Assembly (NCBI GenBank): GCA_019119025.1
Contig: DWXV01000060.1
Location: 1 to 56,572 of the forward strand
Length of the DNA stretch: 56,572 bases
Direction of reading: 5' to 3'
Origin: Candidatus Allofournierella excrementigallinarum
GTDB lineage: Bacteria; Bacillota; Clostridia; Oscillospirales; Ruminococcaceae
Part shown: positions 1 through 9,793 of the stretch, piece by piece
Numbering within the stretch: position 1 is the stretch's first letter
Layout: each line of letters opens with the position of its first letter
The notes under the pieces: model-generated
What the model was told of the DNA's origin: nothing
Databases searched by the model: none
Seen by the model: the letters and a program-made list of their open reading frames with translations, nothing else
Position numbers and translations under genes: made by a program

Positions 1-1
1 C

Positions 2-1441
2 GCCACCAACCTGGTCACCGGCATCGCCACGGCCTACCTCGACTCCATCCCCATGGTGGCGCTGTGCGGCAACGTGCCCACCACCCAGATCGGCACCGAC
101 AGCTTTCAGGAAATTGACATCACCGGCGTGACCCTGCCCATCACCAAGCACAACTACTTCGTGGGCTCGGTGGACGAACTGGCACAGACCATCCGCGAGG
201 CCTTCCGGCTGGCCCAGTCCGGGCGGCCGGGCCCGGTGCTCATCGACGTGCCCAAGGACGTGCAGACCGCCCTGTGCGAGTACGAGGCCCAGCCCCCGGT
301 GACGGCGGACGCCCCCATGGCGGCCAAAGAGCTGCGGGTGGAGCAGGCGGCAGGGCTCATCAACGCCGCCCGCCGGCCCTTCGTCTACTTCGGCGGCGGC
401 CTGGTGGCCGCCGGGGCGCAAAGCGAGATGCTGGCCCTGGCCGAAAAGCTGGACGCCCCCATCGGCTGCTCCCTCACCGGCATCTCCGGCATCCCCACCG
501 ACCACCCCCGTTTTCTGGGCATGCAGGGCATGCACGGCCACTACGCCAGCAGCCTGGCGATGCACAACGCCGACCTCATCATCTCCCTGGGCGTGCGGTT
601 CAATGACCGGGTCACCGGTGACCGCTCCCGCTTCGCCCCCGGCGCGCGCATCGTGCAGATCGACGTGGACGGCTCGGAACTCTCGAAGAACGTGCCCGCG
701 GCGGTGGGCCTGCGGGGCGACGTGAAGCAGACCTTGCAGCGGCTGCTGCCCCTGGTGAACGAGGTCAAAAACCCCGAGTGGCAGGAAAAGCTGGCCCGGC
801 TGCGGGCAGAGGAAGCGACGAGCGCCGACCGCCGCCCCGGCCTGACCCCCCGCAACGCCATCCTGACGCTGAACGCCTTTTTGGGCGAAGACACCCCGGT
901 GGCCACCGACGTGGGCCAGCATCAGATGTGGGCGGCCCAGAACCTCCGCTTCAAAAAGCCCCGGCGCTTTGCCTCCAGCGGGGGCCTGGGCACCATGGGC
1001 TACGGCATGGGCGCGGCCATCGGCGCGGCCTACGGCGCCGGCGGGCGCAGCGTGCTGGTGACCGGCGACGGCTCCTTCGGCATGTGCCTGAACGAACTGG
1101 CCACCGCCGTGACCTACCGGGTGCCGGTGGTCATCCTGCTGATGAACAACGGCGTGCTGGGCATGGTGCGCCAGTGGCAGACGCTGTTCTACGGCAAGCG
1201 CTACTCCAACACCATCCTAGGCCGCAAGACCGACTTTGTGGCGCTGGCCAGGGCCTTCGGGGCCGAGGGCGAGGCGGTGGACACGCTGGAGGGCCTGGAG
1301 GCCGCCTTCGGCCGCGCCTTTGCCGCCGAGGGCCCCTACCTCATCGACTGCGCCATCGAAAAGGACGAATTCGTGCTTCCCATGCTGCCCCCCGGCGGCA
1401 GCGTGGACGACATCATTGTAAAGGTGGGTGACGACAGATGA
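2..1441 (+). CDS. ilvB: Acetolactate synthase large subunit, 5'-truncated by the window edge
   Basis: Catalytic subunit of acetohydroxyacid synthase, a ThDP/FAD/Mg enzyme that condenses two pyruvates, or pyruvate with 2-ketobutyrate, in valine, leucine and isoleucine synthesis. The frame is open from base 2 (ATNLVTGIATAYLDSIPMVA), so the N-terminal part of the ThDP PYR domain is missing only because the window starts inside the gene. The central FAD/TPP-middle domain (EQAAGLINAARRPFVYFGGG) is followed by the C-terminal ThDP motif, GDGSF at about 1064 with the paired NN at about 1144. The stop overlaps the start of ilvN (ATGA), so the two subunits are translationally coupled. Confidence 0.97.
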   Translation, partial: ATNLVTGIATAYLDSIPMVALCGNVPTTQIGTDSFQEIDITGVTLPITKHNYFVGSVDELAQTIREAFRLAQSGRPGPVLIDVPKDVQTALCEYEAQPPVTADAPMAAKELRVEQAAGLINAARRPFVYFGGGLVAAGAQSEMLALAEKLDAPIGCSLTGISGIPTDHPRFLGMQGMHGHYASSLAMHNADLIISLGVRFNDRVTGDRSRFAPGARIVQIDVDGSELSKNVPAAVGLRGDVKQTLQRLLPLVNEVKNPEWQEKLARLRAEEATSADRRPGLTPRNAILTLNAFLGEDTPVATDVGQHQMWAAQNLRFKKPRRFASSGGLGTMGYGMGAAIGAAYGAGGRSVLVTGDGSFGMCLNELATAVTYRVPVVILLMNNGVLGMVRQWQTLFYGKRYSNTILGRKTDFVALARAFGAEGEAVDTLEGLEAAFGRAFAAEGPYLIDCAIEKDEFVLPMLPPGGSVDDIIVKVGDDR

Positions 1442-1944
1442 ACCGATACACCATCGCGGTGCTGGTGCGCAACCAGTTCGGCGTTCTGAACCGGGTGACC
1501 AGCATGTTCCGCCGCCGTCAGTTCAACATCAGCGCGCTGACCGTGAGCGAGACCGAATCCAATGAGCTCTCCCGCATCACCGTGGTGTTCAGCGGCGAGG
1601 AGGTCAAAAAGCAGCAGCTGGTCAACCAGCTCTACAAGCTGCCGGACGTGGAGTCCATCGAGGAATTCACCGACGACGATTCCATCAGCTGCGAGCTGCT
1701 GCTCATCAAAATGGTCAACGAGCCGGACACCCGGGAGGAGATCCGGGCCGCCGCCTCCGCCTTTGGAGCGGACACGGTGGACTACGCCAAGGACTCGATG
1801 ATCTTCCGTCTGGCGGACACCACCCGCCGCATCGACGATTTCCTCAACTTCATGCGGGACTACGCCATTTTGGAGATCTGCCGCACCGGCTGCGTCTCGC
1901 TGCACAAGGGCAGCACCACCATTCGTCAGGCCATCAATTTCTGA
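1438..1944 (+). CDS. ilvN: Acetolactate synthase small (regulatory) subunit
   Basis: Regulatory subunit that activates IlvB and carries feedback inhibition by valine. The 168 residues match the usual length. An N-terminal ACT domain (YTIAVLVRNQFGVLNRVTSMFRRRQFNISALTVSETE) is followed by the conserved C-terminal half (ELLLIKMV through VSLHKG). The start ATG overlaps the ilvB stop by four bases, and ilvC follows after 44 bp. The family assignment is firm; effector specificity cannot be read from the sequence. Confidence 0.96.
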   Translation: MNRYTIAVLVRNQFGVLNRVTSMFRRRQFNISALTVSETESNELSRITVVFSGEEVKKQQLVNQLYKLPDVESIEEFTDDDSISCELLLIKMVNEPDTREEIRAAASAFGADTVDYAKDSMIFRLADTTRRIDDFLNFMRDYAILEICRTGCVSLHKGSTTIRQAINF

Positions 1945-1982
1945 TGCGTTTCATACTATATTAAAATGAAAGAAAGGGGTAA

Positions 1983-3005
<1,023 letters not shown>

Positions 3006-3017
3006 CCCCCGCGCCGT

Positions 3018-3049
3018 GCCCCCGCCCCGCGCCGGGCGGGGGCGCTTTT
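3018..3049 (+). terminator. Hairpin with short T-run between ilvC and ilvD
   Basis: A perfect 10-bp GC-only stem (3018-3027 with 3034-3043), a 6-nt loop, then CGCTTTT. It looks like a weak intrinsic terminator or processing hairpin. The ilvD RBS begins four bases after the T-run, so it probably tunes rather than ends the operon. Confidence 0.6.
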
Positions 3050-3068
3050 GGGAAAGGAGACCGAACCG

Positions 3069-4723
<1,655 letters not shown>

Positions 4724-4727
<4 letters not shown>

Positions 4728-5911
4728 TGGAAGCGAAAGAATTAAAGAGTCTGGCCGCCGGGCTGGAATCGCTGGCCGTGTTCCGGCCGCTGCAGGCGGA
4801 CCCGGTGCTGGCGGCGCTGAAGGAATGTCTGGACTCTCCTTCCGCCGGGCATTACGCCGCCTTCGTGGCGGCGCTCTATGAGGCAAACGGGGGCGAGTTG
4901 GGCCGGCACGTGCTGCGCCTTTGTGAGGACAGCGCCAACGTCTATGTGCGCGCGGTGGGCGCGGGCCAAACGCCGCCGGCCCACATGGCGGCGGCGCTGA
5001 CTGCCGAGCTCGACTGCTTGCAGAAAGTGGCGGACCTGGGCCCCGACGCGCTGCTGGCGGCGCTGCCCGAGGCCGCCGCTCCCCTGCCCCGCTACTCGGC
5101 GGGCGGGGTGGACCTGCCGGGCAGCTACACCCACCGGGTGCAGAACATCCACCGCTACGGCTACGGCGTGTGGGCGGCCAACCGGATGTTCTATCTGGAC
5201 GAGGCGGGCCGCATCACCCCGGTGAGCCACCCGGACGGCACCCGCCTGGAGGACCTGGTGGACTACGAGGCCCAGCGGGAGATCATCCTGCGCAACACCC
5301 GGGCGCTGCTGGCGGGCAAGCCGGCGGCGAACATCCTGCTCACCGGCGACGCGGGCACCGGCAAATCCTCGGCGGTGAAGGCCGTCGGCAACGCTTTGTT
5401 CGGCGAGGGACTGCGCATCATCGAGGTGCGCAAGGACCAGCTGCGGGCCATCCCCCGCGTGCTGGACGAACTGGCGGAAAACCCGCTGAAGTTCGTTTTG
5501 TTCATCGACGACCTCTCCTTCTTGAAGGACGACGACAACTACAGCGCCCTCAAAGCGGTGCTGGAGGGGTCGGTGACGGCCAAGTCGAAGAACGTGGTCA
5601 TCTATGCCACCAGCAACCGGCGGCACATCATCAAGGAAAAATTCAGCGACCGGGAGGGCGACGAGGTGCACCGCAACGACACCATGCAGGAACTGGTGAG
5701 CCTTTCGGAGAGGTTCGGCATCCACATCACCTTCTCGCGGCCCGACAAGGCCGCCTTCCTGCGCATCGTGCGGCACTTGGCCGCGGCGGGCGGGGTGCAG
5801 CTGCCCGCCGGCGAGCTGGAGCGCCGCGCCGAGCGGTACGCGCTGGAGCGGGGCGGGCGCAGCGCCCGCCTGGCCCGCCAGTTCGTGGACGGCCTGCTGG
5901 CCGGCATGTGA
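4724..5911 (+). CDS. DUF815-family AAA+ ATPase
   Basis: ATP-binding protein of the DUF815 family, 395 residues. Walker [10 protein letters not shown] at about residues 208-216 and Walker [11 protein letters not shown] at about 257-266 are clear. The sensor-like stretch [17 protein letters not shown] and the conserved [19 protein letters not shown] follow, then a lid domain. The N-terminal about 130 residues are helical and not recognisable. Its start ATG overlaps the ilvD stop, so it is translated with the ilv operon, although no pathway link is known to me. The family's biochemical role is uncertain. A strong terminator follows. Confidence 0.88.
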
Positions 5912-5919
5912 ACCCACAA

Positions 5920-5966
5920 AAGAGGCCTGTTTTGTGCCGGCTCGCACAAAGCAGGCCTCTTCTTTT
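5920..5966 (+). terminator. Intrinsic terminator of the ilv-DUF815 operon
   Basis: A long, nearly perfect stem (5920-5937 with 5944-5961; one G-T pair at 5930/5951), a 6-nt loop, then a T-rich tail (TCTTTTCTT). Confidence 0.9.
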
Positions 5967-6062
5967 CTTCGGGCGGAATGAAATAAAACCCGCCGCCTCC
6001 GCCGTTTAAAGGGCAAAGAACCGCTCTGCCCTTTCGCCGGGCAGCCCAAAGGAGGCAAAACC

Positions 6063-7088
6063 ATGAAGCGCATCTTCGCGGCGGCGCTGGCCTGCGCCGT
6101 TCTGCTGGCGGGCTGTTCCGCGCCCGCCCCCTCTTCCGGCGGGCCGGCCAGCGCGCCCGCTTCCGCCCCGTCGCCGGACCCCGGATCCGCCCCTTCCTCC
6201 GCCCCCGCGGCGCAGGAAGTCAGCCTGGAGGATTGGCGGGCCGCCATGCCCGCCAACGCCCCTGACTGCACCATGGAGCCCGCGGAGCTTTCGCTGGGCG
6301 AACAGGTCCTCTGGCCCGAACAGGTGGAATTGCGCATCCGGGCCTGGGAGGGAACTCTGGAGGAGGCCGACGCCGCCTTCGGCCTGCCCGCCGGCTCTTT
6401 CTCCAAGCTGGACGACCCGGACTATCCTCCGCCGGAGGGGACCATGTCCATCCATGCCGAAGGGTACGTTCTGCCCAAGATCTCCGTGCAGCAGGTCACA
6501 GTGGAAGTTCCCTGGGTGGCGTCCCTTTACGACAGGTCCGCCTCCTACATTGTGCCCGCCGCCCTGGACGAGCAGGCCGCCGCCGCCCTGGCCTCCGCCC
6601 ATTACTTTTTGGCTCATCACCACGGGGCGCACCACGGCATCGATCCCAGCGAATACGATGAGGCCACCTGGAGCTACACCTCCACAGAGGGCGCGCTGTA
6701 TGTTCACTACAGCGAGTTGGAGCAGTTCCTGAACTGCATTTTCACCCCCGAAGCATCCGGCGAGATGCTGGGCGGCCCCCTTGCTGCTGACGCGCGCCCC
6801 GAACCCTCCCTGTTCTATCAGGGTGAGAACGACACCATCCGTTTTATGATGAGCGACCGGGGCAGCTACATTGCCTACTGCGGCGCGGTGTTCACCGAGC
6901 CCGTTTTGCAGCCGGATGGCAGCCTGCTGTTCTGGCAGTTGTCGCTCTATCTGGACGAGGACGACGGAAATTTTGCCGGTTGGGGCCCGGGCAACGTATA
7001 CACCCCCGTGGAGGCTGCCGCCACACCGGTGCGGCTGGAGCTCACCGCCGGCGGCTGGCGGGTGGCGGAGTTCTCGCTGCCCAATTGA
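6063..7088 (+). CDS. Putative secreted lipoprotein, function unknown
   Basis: 341 residues with a lipoprotein signal peptide: MKRIF, a hydrophobic stretch, then the lipobox LLAGC, giving a lipidated Cys at about 19. A Ser/Pro/Ala-rich linker (about 20-50) precedes the folded part, typical of Firmicute surface lipoproteins. The remainder is acidic with aromatic beta-type segments and a histidine cluster (HYFLAHHHGAHHG, about 180-192) that could bind metal. I do not recognise a domain. RBS AAAGGAGG ends 8 nt before the ATG. It stands alone between two terminators. Confidence 0.8.
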   Translation: MKRIFAAALACAVLLAGCSAPAPSSGGPASAPASAPSPDPGSAPSSAPAAQEVSLEDWRAAMPANAPDCTMEPAELSLGEQVLWPEQVELRIRAWEGTLEEADAAFGLPAGSFSKLDDPDYPPPEGTMSIHAEGYVLPKISVQQVTVEVPWVASLYDRSASYIVPAALDEQAAAALASAHYFLAHHHGAHHGIDPSEYDEATWSYTSTEGALYVHYSELEQFLNCIFTPEASGEMLGGPLAADARPEPSLFYQGENDTIRFMMSDRGSYIAYCGAVFTEPVLQPDGSLLFWQLSLYLDEDDGNFAGWGPGNVYTPVEAAATPVRLELTAGGWRVAEFSLPN

Positions 7089-7099
7089 ACCCATGAAAC

Positions 7100-7138
7100 C
7101 CAAGGGCCCGGCCGGCATGACCGGGCCCTTGGTGTTTT
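7100..7138 (+). terminator. Intrinsic terminator of the 6063 lipoprotein
   Basis: A 12-bp stem (7100-7111 with 7121-7132), 9-nt loop, followed by TGTTTTG. Confidence 0.85.
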
Positions 7139-7233
7139 GCGCTTACCTTTGCGTTTTCCCTTGCCGCCGGCGGCCTGCCTGTTCTTTTTCTTCCATTGTT
7201 GCCGGCAGCTAAGCAAAAACGGGCAGCCGCCTC

Positions 7234-7440
7234 CCTCTTGCGGTGCCCAAAATTCCCGGGGCGGCTTTGCCGCCCCACGGAATTTTGACCGCTGCGCCAC
7301 CCGCGCCTTCGCTGCATCCGCCACCGGCGGCGCTCGGCGCGGGCGCCCGGCACGCTCCGCGTGCCTCGGGTATCCTCTGCCCTTCGCACAAAAAAACGCC
7401 GCTGGCGCGGCGTTCTTTTTTGGCAGGGGCAGAAGGATTC
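7234..7440. repeat. Multi-hairpin tandem repeat, copy 1
   Basis: First of two near-identical copies of about 207 bp, offset by exactly 225 bp. Each holds consecutive palindromes. One has a 9-bp outer stem (7248-7256/7279-7287) around an 8-bp inner GC stem (7258-7265/7269-7276). The others are CCGCC/GGCGG near 7318, GGCACGC/GCGTGCC (7349-7365), and an AACGCCGC/GCGGCGTT terminator-like hairpin. The copy ends with a duplicate of the last 20 nt of the tRNA-Trp gene. Open frames run through it on both strands, but they follow the palindromes and look non-coding. Confidence 0.85.
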
Positions 7441-7458
7441 TCAGCCGCTGGCGCGGCC

Positions 7459-7665
7459 CCTCTTGCGGTGCCCAAAATTCCCTGGGCGGCTTTGCCGCCC
7501 CACGGAATTTTGACCGCTGCGCCACCCGCTCCTTCGCTGCATCCGCCACCGGCGGCGCTCGGCGCGGGCGCCCGGCACGCTCCGCGTGCCTCGGGTATCC
7601 TCTGCCCTTCACACAAAAAAACGCCGCTGACGCGGCGTTCTTTTTTGGCAGGGGCAGAAGGATTC
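7459..7665. repeat. Multi-hairpin tandem repeat, copy 2 (overlaps the tRNA-Trp 3' end)
   Basis: Second copy, differing from the first at only a few positions, with the same hairpin series. Its last 20 nt are the genuine 3' end of tRNA-Trp. The duplicated unit therefore spans the tRNA 3' terminus, its terminator and the downstream palindromes. A 16-18 bp spacer separates the copies. Confidence 0.85.
7613..7645 (-). terminator. tRNA-Trp terminator
   Basis: On the minus strand an 8-bp stem (7639-7632 with 7627-7620), a GTCA loop, then a T-run, directly after the encoded CCA. Confidence 0.85.
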
Positions 7666-7721
7666 GAACCCTCGGCACGCGGTTTTGGAGACCGCTGCTC
7701 TACCAGCTGAGCTATACCCCT
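7646..7721 (-). tRNA. tRNA-Trp (anticodon CCA)
   Basis: A 76-nt cloverleaf with encoded CCA. Acceptor AGGGGTA pairs with TGCCCCT, D-stem GCTC/GAGC, anticodon stem GCGGT/ACCGC with loop CTCCAAA (anticodon CCA), T-arm GAGGG-TTCGAAT-CCTTC, discriminator G. Confidence 0.96.
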
Positions 7722-7740
7722 ATGTTTTGAGCACTTCATT

Positions 7741-7769
7741 ACTATACAAAAAAACTTGCAGAAAGTCAA
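7741..7769 (-). promoter_or_regulatory. Sigma-70-type promoter of tRNA-Trp
   Basis: On the minus strand, -35 TTGACT (7769-7764), 17-nt spacer, -10 TATAGT (7746-7741), about 20 nt before the tRNA 5' end. Confidence 0.85.
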
Positions 7770-7826
7770 GCCCCCGGCGGCGGATAAGCCCCCGTTTTTT
7801 TCTTCATCATTTTTTGAAAAAAAGTG

Positions 7827-7855
7827 TTGACATTCTTCCCTTCGTTGGATATAAT
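7827..7855 (+). promoter_or_regulatory. Consensus promoter of tRNA-Asp/tRNA-Thr
   Basis: Perfect TTGACA (7827-7832) and TATAAT (7850-7855), 17-nt spacing. Divergent from the tRNA-Trp promoter. Confidence 0.93.
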
Positions 7856-7879
7856 AAAACACGTCGCCAATCGCGATGT

Positions 7880-7956
7880 GGCCCGGTAGTTCAGTCGGTT
7901 AGAACGCTAGCCTGTCACGCTAGAGGTCGTGAGTTCGAGCCTCATCCGGGTCGCCA
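7880..7956 (+). tRNA. tRNA-Asp (anticodon GTC)
   Basis: A 77-nt gene with encoded CCA. Acceptor GGCCCGG/CCGGGTC, anticodon loop CTGTCAC, T-loop TTCGAGC. Three bases separate it from tRNA-Thr, so both come from one transcript. Confidence 0.96.
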
Positions 7957-7959
7957 TTT

Positions 7960-8035
7960 GCTGTTATAGCTCAGTCGGCAGAGCACATCCTTGGTAAGGA
8001 TGAGGTCGTGCGTTCGAATCGCATTAACAGCTCCA
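7960..8035 (+). tRNA. tRNA-Thr (anticodon GGT)
   Basis: A 76-nt gene with encoded CCA. Acceptor GCTGTTA/TAACAGC, D-stem GCTC/GAGC, anticodon stem CATCC/GGATG around TTGGTAA, T-arm GTGCG-TTCGAAT-CGCAT. Confidence 0.96.
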
Positions 8036-8038
8036 TTT

Positions 8039-8086
8039 AAAACCCCGCAAACCGGTTTAAGCAGACGGTTTGCGGGGTTTTTTGTT
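8039..8086 (+). terminator. Terminator of the tRNA-Asp/Thr transcript
   Basis: Stem AAACCCCGCAAACC with GGTTTGCGGGGTTT, followed by a T-run (TTTTTTGTTTT). Confidence 0.9.
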
Positions 8087-8187
8087 TTGCTCTCGCGATT
8101 TTAAAACACGCCTCAAACGCGCTGGAAAGCAGCGATAAACTAACAAATATGATAACAAATCAAGGAATAAGCGTGATTTTCCATGAC

Positions 8188-8234
8188 AATCCCCCCTGAT
8201 GCAGCTTGTTTTCCTGCATCAGGGGGGATTTTGC
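8188..8234. terminator. 17-bp hairpin at the left edge of the phage-like cassette
   Basis: A perfect 17-bp stem (8188-8204 with 8214-8230), 9-nt loop, then TTTT on the plus strand; the minus strand lacks a clear T-run. It sits about 70 bp beyond the last virion gene and may insulate the tRNA and phage transcripts. The rest of 8087-8304 is AT-richer with no gene visible. Confidence 0.75.
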
Positions 8235-8304
8235 CACCGTCCTTTTTTTGCTGGACCTGTTCAAATGGCCCGGGCGGCTTTGCCGTTGTGTTTTGAAACG
8301 GCCG

Positions 8305-9303
8305 TCAGGTGCGGTTCATCGCGATCTGCTCGAGCCAGCCGTTGGCTTCGGCCTTGGTAAACAGCTTGCTGCCCACGCCCTCCACCACATACTGGGCGGC
8401 CGCGGCGTTGGCGGCCTGCAGGGCGTCGGAGCTGCTGGCGCCGGCGTTCTTCGCGTTCTGCCAGGCGCTGCGCCACACCTGCTCCAGCAGTTCCTTCTGC
8501 TGCACGCTCTTGGACTGCCGGGCGTTGGAGGCGCTGATGGAGGTCTGGCTCGCCTTCTGGGCGGCGGAGGCCATCTCGCTCTGCAGCTTGGACATCTGCT
8601 CCAGATACTGGCTGCTGATCTGGAACTGCTGGTCGTAGTTCACGGTGGCGGCGTCCGCGATGGCGTTGGCCAGGTTCTGCTCCAGCTGCATCTCGTAGGC
8701 GAGGCGGGCGGCCTGCGCGTCGGAGAGCTGGCTGTTGTAGGCCTGCTGGGCCTGGGTCCTGCCGGCGTTCAGCTGGGCCAGCAAGTCGCCCAGGCTCTGG
8801 CCGCGGGCCACGTCGATCTCGTTGCGGCTGTTGCCGTAGTTGTTGTAGACGCCCGCCAGCGTGGTCTCGGCCGCGCCGCCGCCGATGCCCTGGGCCGAGA
8901 GCTGCTGGGGCAGGCTCTTGAGGGTCATCATCTGGTTGATGTAGGCCTGCTGCAGGGCGTTGTCCGCGTTGAAGTTCACCCCCGCGGCCCCGTTCTCATA
9001 GTCGCTTTGCAGCTGGCCCAGGGTGGAATTATAGTTGTTTTTCAACGCTTGGATCTGGCCGTTGTAGGCGGCGTTCAGCGCCGCCATGCTGCGCTCGTAG
9101 GCCTTCTGAGCCGCAGCCCGCTTGGCCTGTTCCGCCGCGGCGGCCGCCGCCTGCTGCTGGGCATAGAGGCTTTGCAGCCAGCTCAGGTCATAGGATGCGC
9201 CGCCGGAGCCGCCCTTGGAGGCGCTGCTCTGGCTTTGGCCCTTGTTCTGGTTCTTCCAGCCGGTGCCGTTCACCGGGCCGCCGGTGCCTTCCATAAATGC
9301 CAT
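8305..9303 (-). CDS. Putative phage internal/structural protein, Ala/Gln-rich coiled coil
   Basis: 332 residues, last gene of the virion operon. A Gly/Ser/Gln-rich N-terminus (about 1-38) leads into a long Ala/Gln/Asn-rich helical stretch (about 45-290, e.g. AQQQAAAAAAEQAKRAAAQKAYERSMAALNAAYN) with heptad-like spacing. There is no signal peptide or membrane segment. This composition resembles ejection or core proteins of podoviruses, or tail-fibre chaperones, but I recognise no family. Good RBS (GGAGG) before the ATG. Its place after the lysis genes is unusual for a core virion protein. Confidence 0.6.
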   Translation of the reverse strand: MAFMEGTGGPVNGTGWKNQNKGQSQSSASKGGSGGASYDLSWLQSLYAQQQAAAAAAEQAKRAAAQKAYERSMAALNAAYNGQIQALKNNYNSTLGQLQSDYENGAAGVNFNADNALQQAYINQMMTLKSLPQQLSAQGIGGGAAETTLAGVYNNYGNSRNEIDVARGQSLGDLLAQLNAGRTQAQQAYNSQLSDAQAARLAYEMQLEQNLANAIADAATVNYDQQFQISSQYLEQMSKLQSEMASAAQKASQTSISASNARQSKSVQQKELLEQVWRSAWQNAKNAGASSSDALQAANAAAAQYVVEGVGSKLFTKAEANGWLEQIAMNRT

Positions 9304-9323
9304 CCTTCACTTCCTCCTTTTCA

Positions 9324-9779
9324 TCACGCTTCGCCCGCGGCGTCTTCCACCGTGTCCTTGGCGCTGGCCAGGATACGGATCAGAAACTGGGGCACCGGCG
9401 CGCCCATGGCGGCGGCGTTTTCCAGAATGCTGCCCAGCTCGGTGAGGACATACCACACCAGCACCATCGGCAGCAGCACCGTGTAATCGATGGGCAGACC
9501 CGGCATTTTGGACACCACCATACCCAGCACCGCGTCGGCCAGCGCCGCCACCACGACCACCACGATCATGCCCGCCTTGTGCCAGATGCCGCCGCGGGCC
9601 CTGGCGCTGGACCACCGGCCCGCCTGCATGGCCGCCGAAGATCCGCTGAGCCAGTCCACCGCCATGCACGCCACCCAGGCCAGCACAAGCCAGCCCAGCC
9701 AGCCGAAGGCGGCCCCGAAGGCGCCGAAGATGCCCACAATGGCGGCCTTCACCGCCAGAAAGATATTGTTGTTGTCCAT
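9324..9779 (-). CDS. Phage holin (toxin-secretion/lysis holin type)
   Basis: 151 residues. Holins form inner-membrane lesions that release the endolysin. Hydrophobic segments lie at about 8-45 (AIVGIFGAFGAAFGWLGWLVLAWVACMAVDWLSG), 69-90 (GMIVVVVVAALADAVLGMVV) and 98-118 (YTVLLPMVLVWYVLTELGSIL). The DWLSG motif after the first segment and a basic linker are typical of the family. I use the ATG preceded by AAAGGAGG; an upstream in-frame start lies before that RBS. It follows the endolysin gene directly. Confidence 0.85.
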   Translation of the reverse strand: MDNNNIFLAVKAAIVGIFGAFGAAFGWLGWLVLAWVACMAVDWLSGSSAAMQAGRWSSARARGGIWHKAGMIVVVVVAALADAVLGMVVSKMPGLPIDYTVLLPMVLVWYVLTELGSILENAAAMGAPVPQFLIRILASAKDTVEDAAGEA

Positions 9780-9793
9780 GGATGCTCCTCCTT

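Noticed and set aside
7234-7665. CRISPR array
   Set aside because: Only two units, each about 207 bp and palindromic, without regular spacers or cas genes.
7209-7862. Open frames on both strands through the tRNA-Trp repeat region
   Set aside because: They cross the tRNA gene and palindromic repeats, repeat the same peptide twice, and have no RBS. They are non-coding translations of the repeat.
8036-8304. attL site of the phage cassette at tRNA-Thr
   Set aside because: No copy of the tRNA-Thr 3' end was found near 21000-22800, and no integrase is in the cassette. Proximity alone does not support integration at this tRNA.
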